Below, in pieces: positions 47,301-53,130 of a stretch of 64,000 nucleotides of DNA (the first letter of the stretch is position 1; each line of letters starts with the position of its first letter). Both the position numbers and the translations under genes were made by a program. The notes under the pieces were generated by a model that saw only the letters and a program-made list of their open reading frames with translations, did not search any database and was not told the DNA's origin. The DNA is from Scilla litardierei (lineage: Eukaryota; Streptophyta; Magnoliopsida; Asparagales; Asparagaceae), in the NCBI GenBank assembly GCA_030789695.1, contig CM061142.1, positions 601,967,659 through 602,031,658 on the forward strand, read 5' to 3'.

Positions 47301-47827
47301 TAAGAATGGGTATATTGGAGTATATGGGAGTTGAGGCTAGTTGAAAGATTGAACCGTCGATGTTTCAAGGAATATTTCCATCTGAATAAAACGAAACACA
47401 TCTACCTTAATTTTTGCCTGTCTTGGTCAACTAATTTTTTTTTGCTCTGTATCATTTGAAAATTGGGTTGTGAGATTGTGAAAACATTGTATTCTATACA
47501 ATTTGAATGCTTGATTTTATGGGCTCAGTCGCATAGTTGCCTGAACAGTTGGTCATCACTTTAACTATGAGAACCAAAGTACGTTAAGTTTTTAGTACAC
47601 TGCCATCTCCCTCGTTTCTTCTAGGTATTTAATCCAAATTTTAATGGGGGGCTGTTACCACCTCTTCTGCTTGTTTGCATTTCTAGTAGTTCCAAAAATT
47701 TTGGCATCGTTGCTGAAACTGATGCTCGTTCGGTGGTGTTGTGCAGTACGGAGTGAACTTGAAGCATCCAGAGTATTTTGCTGATAGCCCCTTGGCTGGG
47801 GTGGATCCTGCTTCCAGAGAGGAATGA
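13038..47827 (+). CDS. TAF10: TAF10, TFIID subunit 10 (six exons, 145 aa)
   Basis: Spliced CDS: 13038-13160, 13254-13318, 34389-34451, 42917-42971, 43054-43104 and 47747-47827 (438 bp, 145 residues plus stop). The protein is a small histone-fold subunit shared by TFIID and the SAGA coactivator in the nucleus, acting in RNA polymerase II promoter recognition. A low-complexity Asn/Ser/Ala N terminus (residues 1-20) leads to [14 protein letters not shown], then [33 protein letters not shown], a Lys-rich linker, [20 protein letters not shown] and [10 protein letters not shown] at the C terminus. Length and order agree with known plant TAF10 (about 134 aa in Arabidopsis). All introns are GT-AG and phases agree. 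Sizes are 93, 21070, 8465, 82 and 4642 bp; the large ones are full of transposons. Whether the 21-kb intron is spliced efficiently cannot be seen here. Confidence 0.93.
13254..13318 (+). CDS. TAF10: TAF10 exon 2
   Basis: The acceptor is GGTGCAG. The exon encodes [20 protein letters not shown] and ends two bases into a codon at AGACT, donor GTAGGT. Using the next GT (13323) would add an in-frame TAG, so 13318 is the supported end. Confidence 0.9.
13601..15931 (-). mobile_element. Possible Helitron with a clear 3' end
   Basis: The minus strand ends with a hairpin (CATGCGCA paired to TGCACATG, one mismatch), then CCAAAATA and CTAG followed by host T: the Helitron 3' signature, at 13601-13640. 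The 5' end is a guess: A followed by TCAACTTAAATAGTAATACA on the minus strand at 15931. The interior has no Rep/helicase coding and includes a separate hAT-like element. Confidence 0.35.
13898..14460. mobile_element. hAT-like non-autonomous element with GGGCC-rich ends
   Basis: The left end TAGGGATGAGATTGGGCC and the right end GGTCCCAATCCCTATCCA are roughly inverted. Subterminal GGCC/CCGGCC stretches recur on both sides, as in many plant hAT MITEs. No transposase frame is present and target duplications were not resolved, so boundaries are approximate. Confidence 0.45.
14461..16899. other. AT-rich intronic sequence without coding content
   Basis: Part of TAF10 intron 2. Low-complexity A/T runs, with a purine-rich patch at 15795-15845. 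No recognisable protein fragment or terminal repeats beyond the possible Helitron above. Confidence 0.5.
16900..19208 (+). mobile_element. Decayed LTR retroelement (G) without recognisable pol
   Basis: Two related LTR ends flank a 1.7-kb interior. The 5' copy (16900-17063) is truncated. The 3' copy (about 18782-19208) holds a TATAAAAAGG box and both share AAAGTTT(G/A)AGAAATTAAAA, ATTGACGAGAA and GGTGAGAA(A/G). The interior starts with a primer-like TTTGATATCAGAGCC at 17067, and a purine-rich CCGGGAGAA precedes the 3' LTR. The interior has short frames only, and a region at 18240-18560 of repeated GAGCC-AGAGCC-type words (Glu/Pro/Leu-like repeats) in no long frame. Non-autonomous or heavily deleted. 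Confidence 0.6.
19209..20578. repeat. Intronic sequence with two local tandem duplications
   Basis: A roughly 70-bp unit (CAAGTGTTTGATTAAT core) is duplicated at 19210-19350. A longer diverged duplication at 19660-20040 repeats a block with GAGGCAAATTTAGACTT / GAGTCAAATTTGGATTC and AATCTCT(C/T)A. No coding content. Confidence 0.5.
20584..21906 (-). repeat. 3' LTR of element B
   Basis: 1323 bp, closely similar to the 1338-bp copy at 32672-34009. It contains four pairs of the palindrome TTAGTCGACTAG (21262-21295, 21364-21397, 21432-21464, 21558-21596). Confidence 0.92.
22536..24100 (-). pseudogene. Extra ORF downstream of pol in element B (plant transposon-protein-like, coiled coil)
   Basis: Reading the minus strand from about 24100: a basic Ser-rich start, then (across Helitron insertion 23407-23725) [26 protein letters not shown], a pair of hydrophobic stretches ([23 protein letters not shown]) and [12 protein letters not shown]. 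This resembles the putative plant transposon protein domain found as an additional ORF in many plant LTR elements. The last part (22970-22536) contains a heptad-like segment, [20 protein letters not shown], then [20 protein letters not shown], and a Pro-rich stretch. At least three in-frame stops are present. Its role is unknown; position matches the env-like ORFs of SIRE elements, but I see no clear signal peptide or fusion-type segment. Confidence 0.65.
23407..23725 (+). mobile_element. Helitron (319 bp) inside element B
   Basis: Starts A|TCTATTATACAAATG and ends with hairpin GTGCACTATGTGCAC, nine bases, then CTAG. The ends match those of the Helitron at 42402-42763 (TCTATTATACATTTG; TTTCTAG). 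The base after CTAG is G, not the usual T. Deleting exactly this interval closes the reading frame of the host ORF on the minus strand, which supports both boundaries. Confidence 0.8.
24691..26363 (-). pseudogene. Element B pol: reverse transcriptase and RNase H
   Basis: Fragmented Copia RT-RNase H. Visible are [19 protein letters not shown] at the start, then [55 protein letters not shown], then [18 protein letters not shown] and [14 protein letters not shown] at the C terminus. The stretch around 25650-25760, where the YVDD box should be, is replaced by a local duplication of CCTTATAATTATA, so the catalytic centre is destroyed. Confidence 0.88.
26550..27480 (-). pseudogene. Element B pol: integrase
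   Basis: The core reads [20 protein letters not shown] and [17 protein letters not shown], giving the D and E of the DDE triad, followed after a frameshift near 26890 by [18 protein letters not shown] and [19 protein letters not shown]. The zinc-binding start is only partly recognisable upstream (27430-27290, with CDACQQRK on the minus strand). Confidence 0.86.
27560..27830 (-). pseudogene. Element B pol: aspartic protease
   Basis: [12 protein letters not shown] contains the DSG active site. [20 protein letters not shown] and [12 protein letters not shown] follow. One stop lies after LLSIS. Confidence 0.85.
29459..32517 (+). mobile_element. LTR element H nested in element B gag: full LTR, tiny interior, truncated LTR
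   Basis: Flanked by GAAGA (29454-29458 and 32518-32522; the repeat can be read as GAAGATA). A 2.4-kb LTR (29459-31839, TATATAAATAGGGG box at 31252) is followed by a primer site TTGGTATCAGAGCTAGG (31840-31856), only about 75 bp of interior, and a second LTR copy that begins at about 31931, just 3' of the TATA box equivalent, and runs to 32517. Gag and pol are absent. An unequal deletion removed the interior and the first three quarters of the 3' LTR. LTR starts TAATGAG rather than TG, unless the TSD is 7 bp. Confidence 0.8.
30735..30915. repeat. GC-rich imperfect tandem repeat in the LTR of element H
   Basis: About three imperfect 60-bp units rich in GGCTAGCC, GGCCAGCTCTAAGC and GCCCGCC words, almost all G/C in an AT-rich setting. 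Both strands are free of stops here, which creates spurious long frames. Confidence 0.7.
32658..32671 (-). other. Primer-binding site of element B
   Basis: Minus strand TTTGGTATCATAGC, one mismatch from the initiator tRNA-Met complement, adjacent to the 5' LTR end at 32672. Confidence 0.85.
32672..34009 (-). repeat. 5' LTR of element B
   Basis: Near-identical partner of 20584-21906, with the same paired TTAGTCGACTAG palindromes (33350-33385, 33460-33493, 33531-33563, 33659-33692). Confidence 0.92.
34389..34451 (+). CDS. TAF10: TAF10 exon 3
   Basis: Follows a pyrimidine-rich tract and TTATGGCAG acceptor. Encodes [20 protein letters not shown], the central histone-fold helix. It ends CTTCA before donor GTATGT, and the split codon gives Gln with exon 4. 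Confidence 0.92.
34452..35104. other. Original sequence of TAF10 intron 3
   Basis: No coding content. A diverged 48-bp tandem duplication lies at 34617-34710 (core GCCCCACCCA(A)GCATGGTATTA). It runs into element C at 35110. Confidence 0.6.
35256..35415. mobile_element. Foldback (MITE-like) element
   Basis: Inverted arms of about 65 bp: TAATGAGTATCATACGCCAT at the left and ATGGTGTATGATACCCATTA at the right, continuing through CTCTCACATAAAGCAACCAAG and its complement, around a short centre (GACCACATGGGC). It lies inside the left LTR of element C, directly beside Helitron 1. Confidence 0.75.
35432..37070 (-). mobile_element. Helitron 1 with 78-unit hairpin minisatellite
   Basis: On the minus strand it starts TCTATATATTAAAATACAAA after host A (37071) and ends with hairpin CCGTGCCAATGGCACGG, then GTATGA and CTAG followed by host T (35431). 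No Rep/helicase is encoded, so it is non-autonomous. It shares both ends and flanking body with Helitron 2. Most of its length is the minisatellite at 35611-36780. Confidence 0.85.
35611..36780. repeat. Perfect 15-bp minisatellite, 78 units
   Basis: The unit is GCGCCTTCGGCGCGG, repeated without a single change for 77 units; the 78th differs only in its last base. Each unit can fold as a hairpin, stem GCGCC/GGCGC and loop TTC. Because 15 is a multiple of three, all six frames read through as APKAP, RRRRP or AEGAR repeats, which are not genes. Confidence 0.97.
37071..37485. other. Spacer between Helitrons 1 and 2
   Basis: TA-rich flank, then an unidentified segment with CATTTCGCACCGTGCGAAAATG (near-palindrome) at 37124 and the related GCACGTGTTTTTTCGCACCC near 37441, possibly a small degenerate transposon. 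No coding. Confidence 0.4.
37486..38278 (-). mobile_element. Helitron 2 with 19-unit hairpin minisatellite
   Basis: Starts TCTATATATTAAAACACAGA after host A on the minus strand and ends with hairpin CCGTGCCCGCGGGCACGG, GTTATGA, CTAG and host T (37485). Same family as Helitron 1: the 100-150 bp at each end are closely alike. Confidence 0.86.
37667..37989. repeat. Perfect 17-bp minisatellite, 19 units
   Basis: The unit is GCGCCTTCGGCGCGCGG, 19 exact copies. It differs from the Helitron 1 unit by one extra GC dinucleotide. Confidence 0.96.
38277..38334. repeat. (TA)n microsatellite
   Basis: About 28 TA units directly beside the Helitron 2 5' end, in keeping with Helitron insertion at AT dinucleotides. 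Confidence 0.9.
39069..40508 (+). mobile_element. Small complete LTR retrotransposon D (Ty3/gypsy-derived)
   Basis: LTRs 39069-39378 (310 bp) and 40169-40508 (340 bp, one extra about 30-bp repeat unit) begin TGTTAGATCC and end GGTTCCTAACA. The TSD is GAACA (39064-39068, 40509-40513). Primer site TTGGTATCAGAGCGACG follows the 5' LTR, and a purine-rich GGGGCGG tract precedes the 3' LTR. The interior keeps a gag N terminus and, at about 40128-40160, [10 protein letters not shown], which resembles the C-terminal tail of gypsy pol. Everything between is lost. LTRs are nearly identical, so insertion is recent. Confidence 0.9.
39410..39940 (+). CDS. Element D gag-like ORF: coiled coil plus SDPDLKF repeats
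   Basis: 176 codons from ATG 39410 (32 bases after the 5' LTR) to TAA 39938. Residues 1-65 look like a coiled coil ([20 protein letters not shown], then [20 protein letters not shown]), as in gypsy Gag N termini. From about residue 87 the protein is made of repeats of [12 protein letters not shown] encoded by AGATCTGAAATTCTCAGATC-type units, which run on in other frames to about 40030. There is no capsid homology or zinc knuckle. Whether a protein is made is unknown. Confidence 0.65.
   Translation: MEVATTKKIEALEEKFNGEIEGIKRSLTRNDDAIKKLTTSIDQLTANQAKRDEQFAKIFSVLAAITQGEGNPKSTSKATSLNEKGPDLKITDLKFSDPNLKFSDPDLKVSDLKLSDSDQKFSDSDLKFSNTDQKFSDSDLSDPDLKFSDPNLKVSDLKFSDPDLSDPDLKGSDPDL
40514..41991 (-). 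other. Interior of element C, no recognisable genes
   Basis: AT-rich. Contains five degenerate copies of GCTAATCTCATATAGAGTAGAGC at 41505-41680 and a diverged long duplication (around 41060-41400 and 41700-41950, shared CATCTAGT..TACAACATGCTTAC). No coding motifs. Confidence 0.6.
42402..42763 (-). mobile_element. Helitron 3 (362 bp) in the right LTR of element C
   Basis: On the minus strand it starts TCTATTATACATTTGCTGGC after host A (42764) and ends with hairpin CGTGCACTGTATGCACG, then AGTTATTT, CTAG and host T (42401). The left LTR of element C shows the uninterrupted sequence at 38738-38755, so the empty site is visible in the same window: insertion between A and T with no duplication. 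Confidence 0.9.
42917..42971 (+). CDS. TAF10: TAF10 exon 4
   Basis: Encodes [18 protein letters not shown] after the shared Gln codon. The acceptor is TTTACAAG and the donor GTACAT. This is the Lys-rich loop between histone-fold helices. Confidence 0.92.
43054..43104 (+). CDS. TAF10: TAF10 exon 5
   Basis: 17 codons, [17 protein letters not shown], between a TTGTGCAG acceptor and a GTAATT donor, both phase 0. Confidence 0.93.
43105..45480. other. First half of TAF10 intron 5, no gene found
   Basis: Contains the compound microsatellite (G)26(TG)n at 44466-44514. Otherwise unremarkable AT-rich sequence. Confidence 0.5.
44466..44514. repeat. Compound microsatellite (G)26(TG)n
   Basis: 26 consecutive G followed by about 11 TG units. 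Confidence 0.95.
45484..45690 (-). pseudogene. Ribose-5-phosphate isomerase fragment, copy 1 (weak)
   Basis: The minus strand shows, in two frames, [14 protein letters not shown] (resembling the GTGSTAAFA phosphate-binding stretch) and, about 35 codons later, [11 protein letters not shown] (resembling SLGIPLSTLDDHPK). Spacing agrees with the family. Frameshift and stops show decay. The match is short, so the call leans on the better copy at 46205-46545 in the same intron. Confidence 0.5.
46205..46545 (-). pseudogene. Ribose-5-phosphate isomerase fragment, copy 2
   Basis: [13 protein letters not shown], then after a gap [18 protein letters not shown] and [11 protein letters not shown], which includes the DGADE active-site motif of plant RPI-A. 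The GTGST segment between them is missing, an 8-bp duplication (TCATTGGA, CCAATGAT on +) shifts the frame near 46428, and the protein is lost after DEV. Antisense to TAF10, intronless, within intron 5. The enzyme interconverts ribose-5-P and ribulose-5-P; this copy cannot. Confidence 0.78.
46546..47746. other. Remainder of TAF10 intron 5
   Basis: No gene recognised. A T/G-rich stretch lies at 47065-47105. Confidence 0.5.
47747..47827 (+). CDS. TAF10: TAF10 exon 6 (terminal)
   Basis: Encodes [20 protein letters not shown] and PASREE before TGA (47825-47827). The acceptor is GTTGTGCAG. About 200 bp of AT-rich sequence follows as the likely 3' UTR, without a perfect AATAAA. Confidence 0.93.
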   Translation, partial: YGVNLKHPEYFADSPLAGVDPASREE

Positions 47828-48299
47828 GATTTAAAATGATTCAATATTACAAGTTTGTAGTAGGGATCGTCTTGTATTTTTTTAGGGGGGGTTCATATTT
47901 GTGCTGTTAATATGGAGTAATGTTATCTATGCTGCTTAAATGACTATTAGTGACATTTACTTGGATTTTCAAAAAACTCTTAAAACTATCTGATTTTGCC
48001 TTCTGTTTGTGTAACAAGAATCACGATATTTCAGTTGTTAGCTCTTGAAGTTGTGCAAAATCTTAGCCAAAACATTCTTAAATAGCCTCCAAAAAATATT
48101 CGAAAACCTTGCGACAATGTTCAGATCCGGTTCTAATTCCGAAACCCGCATGCATCACATAGATCTGAACACACAAGCCATTTATTTTCAAATTTACCAT
48201 TTAACTTTTTCCCTCTTTTACCCTTCTCTCTCGTATTCATCCTCTTCTATGCTGCTGTTTATTTACAAATTTACCATCCTCCTACCCTCCTCTTCCGCC

Positions 48300-48421
48300 T
48301 CTTCTTTGCTGACGCCGCAGTGTACCCTAAACCCCCCACCCCACCTATACACCAAAAACACAAAACAAAAAGGCCCAATTTGCGTCAACAAAGAGCCCCA
48401 ACTTGCGTCAGCAACCCCCCG

Positions 48422-48484
<63 letters not shown>

Positions 48485-48640
48485 CAAAGCCAAACAACCA
48501 AAAACACAAAACAAAAAGCCTCAACTTGCGTCAGCAACCCCCCTCCCCCCCCCCAAAAAAAAAAACCCAAATCCAAACAACCAAAAACACACAACAAAAA
48601 GCCTCAACTTGCGTCAGCAACCCCCCCCCCCCCCCCCGGT
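48300..48640. repeat. Tandem repeat with (C)n and (A)n homopolymers
   Basis: About three units of roughly 85 bp: AACAACCAAAAACACAAAAC, AAAAAGCCTCAACTTGCGTC, AGCAACCCCC, then poly-C and poly-A tracts. The longest are about 30 C (48422-48452) and 30 A (48453-48482). Downstream of TAF10, 47828-48299, only AT-rich sequence is seen. Confidence 0.9.
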
Positions 48641-48892
48641 CGGTGTGTACAACACTTGGGCATGTGTGTATGGAAGTAAACCAGCTTTTAGCACAGCTTT
48701 TGCTCTTTGGCCAATCCATGCGCCTCCGGTTGTGATTGTGACAAGCGTCGTCGTCTTGCCTAATCCGCACTCATAAACTTCGTTCGGATTGCCACCCCGT
48801 CTCTAGTGCACTGCGCGTGTCCATGTGAGCCACGCGGGCTTTGGGCCGCCTGCTGCGATTTGAAAATTTTGATAAAAAAGATTTGCCAAGTT

Positions 48893-48905
48893 TCTTTATA
48901 AAAGC
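48893..48905 (+). promoter_or_regulatory. Possible TATA box of the 49.1-kb gene relic
   Basis: CTTTATAAAAGCC about 230 bp upstream of the ATG at 49128. A consensus-like TATA box; not otherwise supported. Confidence 0.35.
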
Positions 48906-49127
48906 CACCCCCACAAAAAGAAAACCAGAAAGGGTCCTTAGTGCTGTTACATGCATCACATATTTTTATAATTTCACCACAACTCTAAATTAAACGCATC
49001 AAGTTCTTATCATTTATTAATTCATCACTATTTGTACATAAAATTGACCTCAATTCTCTCACCCCTACTTTTTTGTAAAATTCACCGCAAAACACACCAC
49101 TCCCTTCATTTTCTGAAGTGGTCGTTA

Positions 49128-49526
49128 ATGGAGCTTGAGAGGCAGCAGCAGATACATCAAGCGTTGTATCTCCAATCGGTGAACCAGCGGACGGCGACAC
49201 ATCTCAACTCGCCGATGTCCCCTCTCTCTTCCATCGATCTTTCTCAGGGGCTGATCAACGCGTCGACGAGGTCGCGTTTGCTGAGAAATTTGAAAAAAGC
49301 AGCAAAATCGCCGGACATTGTAATTGCTCAGCGGAATGAAGAGGCGGGTCCGTAGCAAAAGAAAGAGGCGTAAACAGAGAAGATAGAAATGGAGATTTTT
49401 GAGAAGAAAGATGAGATCTTGAAGCAGCCGAGGGCTCCACGTATCCCGAAGCTGGAGCTATTGCTGGCAGTTCTTATGGCATATTCTTCAACCATGCATG
49501 CAATGACAATATGTGACATTTTGTAA
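49128..49526 (+). pseudogene. Unrecognised plant gene relic with two nonsense codons
   Basis: Open from ATG 49128 to TAG 49353 (75 codons), the same frame then runs on through TAA 49371 to TAA 49524. Early part: MELERQQQIHQALYLQSVNQ, then SPMSPLSSIDLSQGL and SRLLRNLKKAAKSP; later part: EIFEKKDEILKQPRAPRIPK. Composition (Gln-rich start, Ser/Pro motif, charged tail) looks like real protein, not random translation. The frame staying coherent past the stops suggests a recently broken gene or fragment. I do not recognise the family. Confidence 0.5.
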
Positions 49527-49689
49527 GTAAATTTATAAAAAGAAGACATACGACTACAATGTGAGACATCACATGGCATATTTTAAAAGAAACGCAAACA
49601 TGAAGCATAAAAGCATCATAACAAGTAAAGGGAATAAGAACAAATGTGTTTTAGTGAGTTAAGCATCTTCAATCGTTAACCATTATTTT

Positions 49690-51420
49690 GGAAACCAGAG
49701 TAAGTGTAGGACATAAGGGATTGGACCTCACCCAAAGGTGGGGGTGATACTCAAACTACCCCGACAGTGGTACACGAGCACTGATGAATTTTAATGGGGC
49801 ATCTCGAACTCCCCCTCACTAGTGGGAGTGAGAATGTACCTCACATCACACGATATCGCTCTTTAGTCGCTCAACGCTCAAGAGTAATTACCTCACACCA
49901 CTCAGCAGTCACTCAGCATAGTCCAGACCTTATGCTCACACTTACTCAGATTTTCCCCCGAACCACATCTTGAGATGTCACACTCCTTAGAGAGGAACGA
50001 AACATCCCAAGAGTTTATTTGTTCATTATTGTTTATGCAAGTTTACAAGTATGACATAGAGGCAAAAGTGCATAAAAAGCAAGTGTGCATAAATCCAACA
50101 TGCATAAACGTAAGTGTGTCTAAACATGGGTATACAAGTAAGTTGAAAGCTATAGAACATTACAAGAAGAGAATAAATGCACCAACACATGCTTCTTTTT
50201 AAGAGGTTATGATTAGCATGGTTGTTCACTCCCACACTCTCAGTCCCTTCCCAATTTCCTCATTCTCTCACAAGGGATCATGTATCATGTGCCATGCCCA
50301 TCACAAATTTCATCACAACATCAACACTTCATGCCATGCCAAACATGCACCCTCCTCCAACACAAATAAACAACAATACATAGTTTGAAGCACCACTTTA
50401 ACATTTTAGCTTGCAATGAAAATGTAAACATTTATAAACAATAGCAGATATAATCCTTTCCTTTGGGAATTTGTGAAAAGTTACTAAATGAAAGTTGGAG
50501 ATAATATAGTTAACTTCTCAGTTATCAAATATCATAAATTTTGAGTTAGTATGCTAATTAATATGAGCTAATCCCCCAGGGTACAGAATCTGTCTTTAAA
50601 GAGAACTGCTGAGCCCTAAAGATCTGTTGTTTATATTATCTTACAGTAAAAATCTCAATGAGGGCAAAACACAGAGTTGTAGATATTGAAGTTAGCATTC
50701 CAAATTGACCAAAATCATCATGGTTGGATCACTACAGTGGGAGTTCTACCATTTTTTGGTGACATGATACAGATTCTTGCAAAATCTGACACTACGACAC
50801 ATACCAGCAATTTGAGCCTAGTTGCAGTCAAAATTTATAGTAAGTTTCTACGTGAAAGTTGTAGCAACTTGATACGCTTTTCAGCTTATATTAATTTGTA
50901 ATTTTGGAAGTCTATACTTCAAGATATACTCAAATGAAATAGACGCAAAACTGAAATGTTTCAGATTGACACTAGTTGACAAATGATGAGAATAAATGAA
51001 TAACACACCATAAAACTTGAGATCCTACATAAATATGCAAGCTTCCCCAGCATCTAAGCCTTCTCTCCATGACTTCTTCATCCTCCTAGCTCCAAGCCTC
51101 AAAAGATGTCAACTTGCATCCAAAACCTCCTCCTTGCAAGCCCTCATCTTTTCTTTCTTTCTCTCTTTTCTTTTTCTTTCTTTTTCTTTCCTTTTTTTCA
51201 TCAGTCGTCTGCAATAATATGGTCCAAACGACAGAGAGCACTGTAAACATGTCTCTGCAAGAGCAGGCGCCTGCAGGTCATATACCAGGCGTCTAGACCA
51301 CTGATCAGGCGCCTGTTCATTGACCATCAGGCGACTGACCCAAACGGTACTGTCAGCAGATCAAATGCCAGACGTCTGGTGACTCTTCACCAGGCGTCTG
51401 TCTTGCACCAATCTGCACAC
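49690..51420. mobile_element. LTR-like debris with palindromic decamers
   Basis: No coding. 51245-51400 contains six copies of the CAGGCGCCTG-type decamer (CAGGCGTCTA, CAGGCGACTG, CAGACGTCTG, CAGGCGTCTG), as in the LTRs of elements A and E. 49690-50280 has LTR-like composition (TTGAGATGTCACACTCCTTA). Boundaries and strand were not resolved. Confidence 0.4.
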
Positions 51421-51570
51421 CCATGTATCGCGTCATCTTCCATAACATCCATGTACACCACACCCAAATGCACAAATAGAAGTATACAATGCACACAAAG
51501 GAGCATGCACAATGACATACATGGGGAAATACCCACATAGATGGTATTTGCTCATACGGGGCATTACAAG

Positions 51571-52003
51571 TCGTGGCCGCCGCCGCCGCTGCCGCCGGGG
51601 CTGAAGTTGGCTGCCACGTGCGTGAGGCGTGTGCCGAAGGTGGTGGAGTTCTACCACTCGCTAATATGGAGAGGGAGTCAGGCGGTGGAGTTACTGATCT
51701 ACCGTTGGTGGCAAGTACTCGAAACATGATCGATGAGATCAAGAACTAATCCGCTTACCTCCTGGCGGTGAGTCTCATCACCGCCTCCGTCAGATATTTA
51801 AGTTTAGGTGTAAGATAAAAATGAAATTAATTAGCGGAGGACATGACGATAATGTTAGTCGCCCTTGCAGATTAAAATGGAAGTCAAGACGCATGGCGAA
51901 TTCGTTCGCTCTCTAATCAAAGAAGTGAACAATGCGGCCTTCACTAACATCGATGACTTCGTCGCCTTCGTTAAATGGCTTGACGACGAGCTCTCATACA
52001 TAG
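51571..52003 (+). pseudogene. CHUP1-like gene fragment with retained intron
   Basis: Exon-like 51571-51767 reads a Pro-rich stretch, then VRRVPKVVEFYHSL and, after a frame change, ASTRNMIDEIKN, a stop, and SAYLLA. A GTGAGT donor (51768) and TTGCAG acceptor (51865-51870) bound a 103-bp intron. The second exon continues IKMEVKTHGEFVRSLIKEVN and FVAFVKWLDDELSY. Together these match the conserved C-terminal half of CHUP1 and related chloroplast-positioning proteins in plants. Intron retention means DNA-level capture, not retrocopy. The match stops abruptly after LSYIV, where GRAS sequence begins. Confidence 0.8.
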
Positions 52004-52215
52004 TAAAATTCACTCCTTGCTTCAAGCGCGGCCTTATGGCGGCCAATTTCACCGTTCTCGACGCTACAGGAGATCAGTGGATGATCCACATCGTAGATTT
52101 CGATTTGGGCCAAGGATGGTAGCATGCCTCCTTGATCAATGTCATCGTCGAGCGATCACGTCGCACTTCATCGATCATTCAATCGTCACCATTGATCATA
52201 ATCATAGCGGGATGG
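52004..52215 (+). pseudogene. GRAS-family transcription factor fragment fused to CHUP1 fragment
   Basis: CFKRGLMAANFTVLDATGDQ followed by WMIHIVDFDLGQG matches the VHIID region of GRAS proteins of the SCL8 type. After a TGG-TAG, HASLINVIVERSRR continues the homology. It is joined directly and in frame to the CHUP1-like exon (common frame 51865-52122), so two unrelated host genes are chimeric here. Confidence 0.75.
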
Positions 52216-52288
52216 CAAAGTTTGTAATTAATTAACAAATTTAAGAGCAATAATTAAAATCTAATTAAATTTGTAATTAGAAAAAGAG

Positions 52289-52497
52289 TGCTGTTATTTG
52301 CACCGCGCTACTTTATTAATACACAACAAAGCTTAATATTTTTGAAATTCCATATTTACCCTTAACTATTTTAAAAACTTTACCCTTGTTATAAACGGGC
52401 TTTTGTAGGCCCACTTGTATATTGGGTATCCACCCATTATGTAACCCTACTTTTATAAATACAAGACTACGGGGTTCCGTAGCCGTCAGAGTTTACA
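52289..52497 (+). repeat. 5' LTR of element F
   Basis: About 209 bp, from TGCTGTTATTTGCACC to GAGTTTACA. The start is inferred from the TG and the change of sequence character; the end is fixed by the adjacent primer site. Confidence 0.55.
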
Positions 52498-52919
52498 ACA
52501 CGTTATCAGCACGCTTGAAGCTAAGCCGAACTCCCGTCGACGGACGAATCGCGACGTGAACGGGCTTCCTTCACCGAACGTCGCTAGATCCGGCAGGTAG
52601 GATGTAGAGGTAATTTTTAAATCCCTACATCTAAACTTTTTATGCGCATACGATTGTGTCATTGTCTGGTTGGTATAAGATCAATTTTTAATCTCAGATC
52701 TACATGATAAATCAACCTTTTTAAATGATAAATCGACGTTTTTATCTCTATGAATCAAATTTTTACGATGAAAAACACTGTTTTGAAGACTAAAAATAGA
52801 TTTTTTCCAATAAAAATCATGTTTTTACCGTCTTCTTCCCCAAAATTTTTTCAAACCCTAGATGGGATCTTTCGTCGCAACGCGACCAGCAGTCGCGCAC
52901 TTGAAACCCCCCCACGCGA

Positions 52920-53130
52920 CCTACCCGCCGCCTGAAGCGGCGGCGTGCGACTGCCGCCTCCGGCAGCAGGGCTGCCGCCCGAAGTGACAGACACCGCTGC
53001 CGCCCCTGGTGGCAGACGACACTGCCGCCCGACACGGCAGACGACACTGCCACCCCTAGCGGCAGACGCCACTGCCGCCCGACGCGGCAGACGACACTGC
53101 CGCCCCTGGCGGCAGCCGCCGCTACCACCC
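52920..53130. repeat. GC-rich minisatellite in element F leader
   Basis: Imperfect repeats of about 21-30 bp with core CGGCAGACGACACTGCCGCC, each a CGGCAG/CTGCCG inverted pair. A second GC-rich patch, CCGCCCGAAGCGGCGG-like, follows at 53170-53245. Confidence 0.8.

Noticed and set aside
48045..48776. 243-codon plus-strand frame rich in Pro and Lys
   Set aside because: It runs through poly-C, poly-A and tandem repeats; composition comes from the microsatellite.
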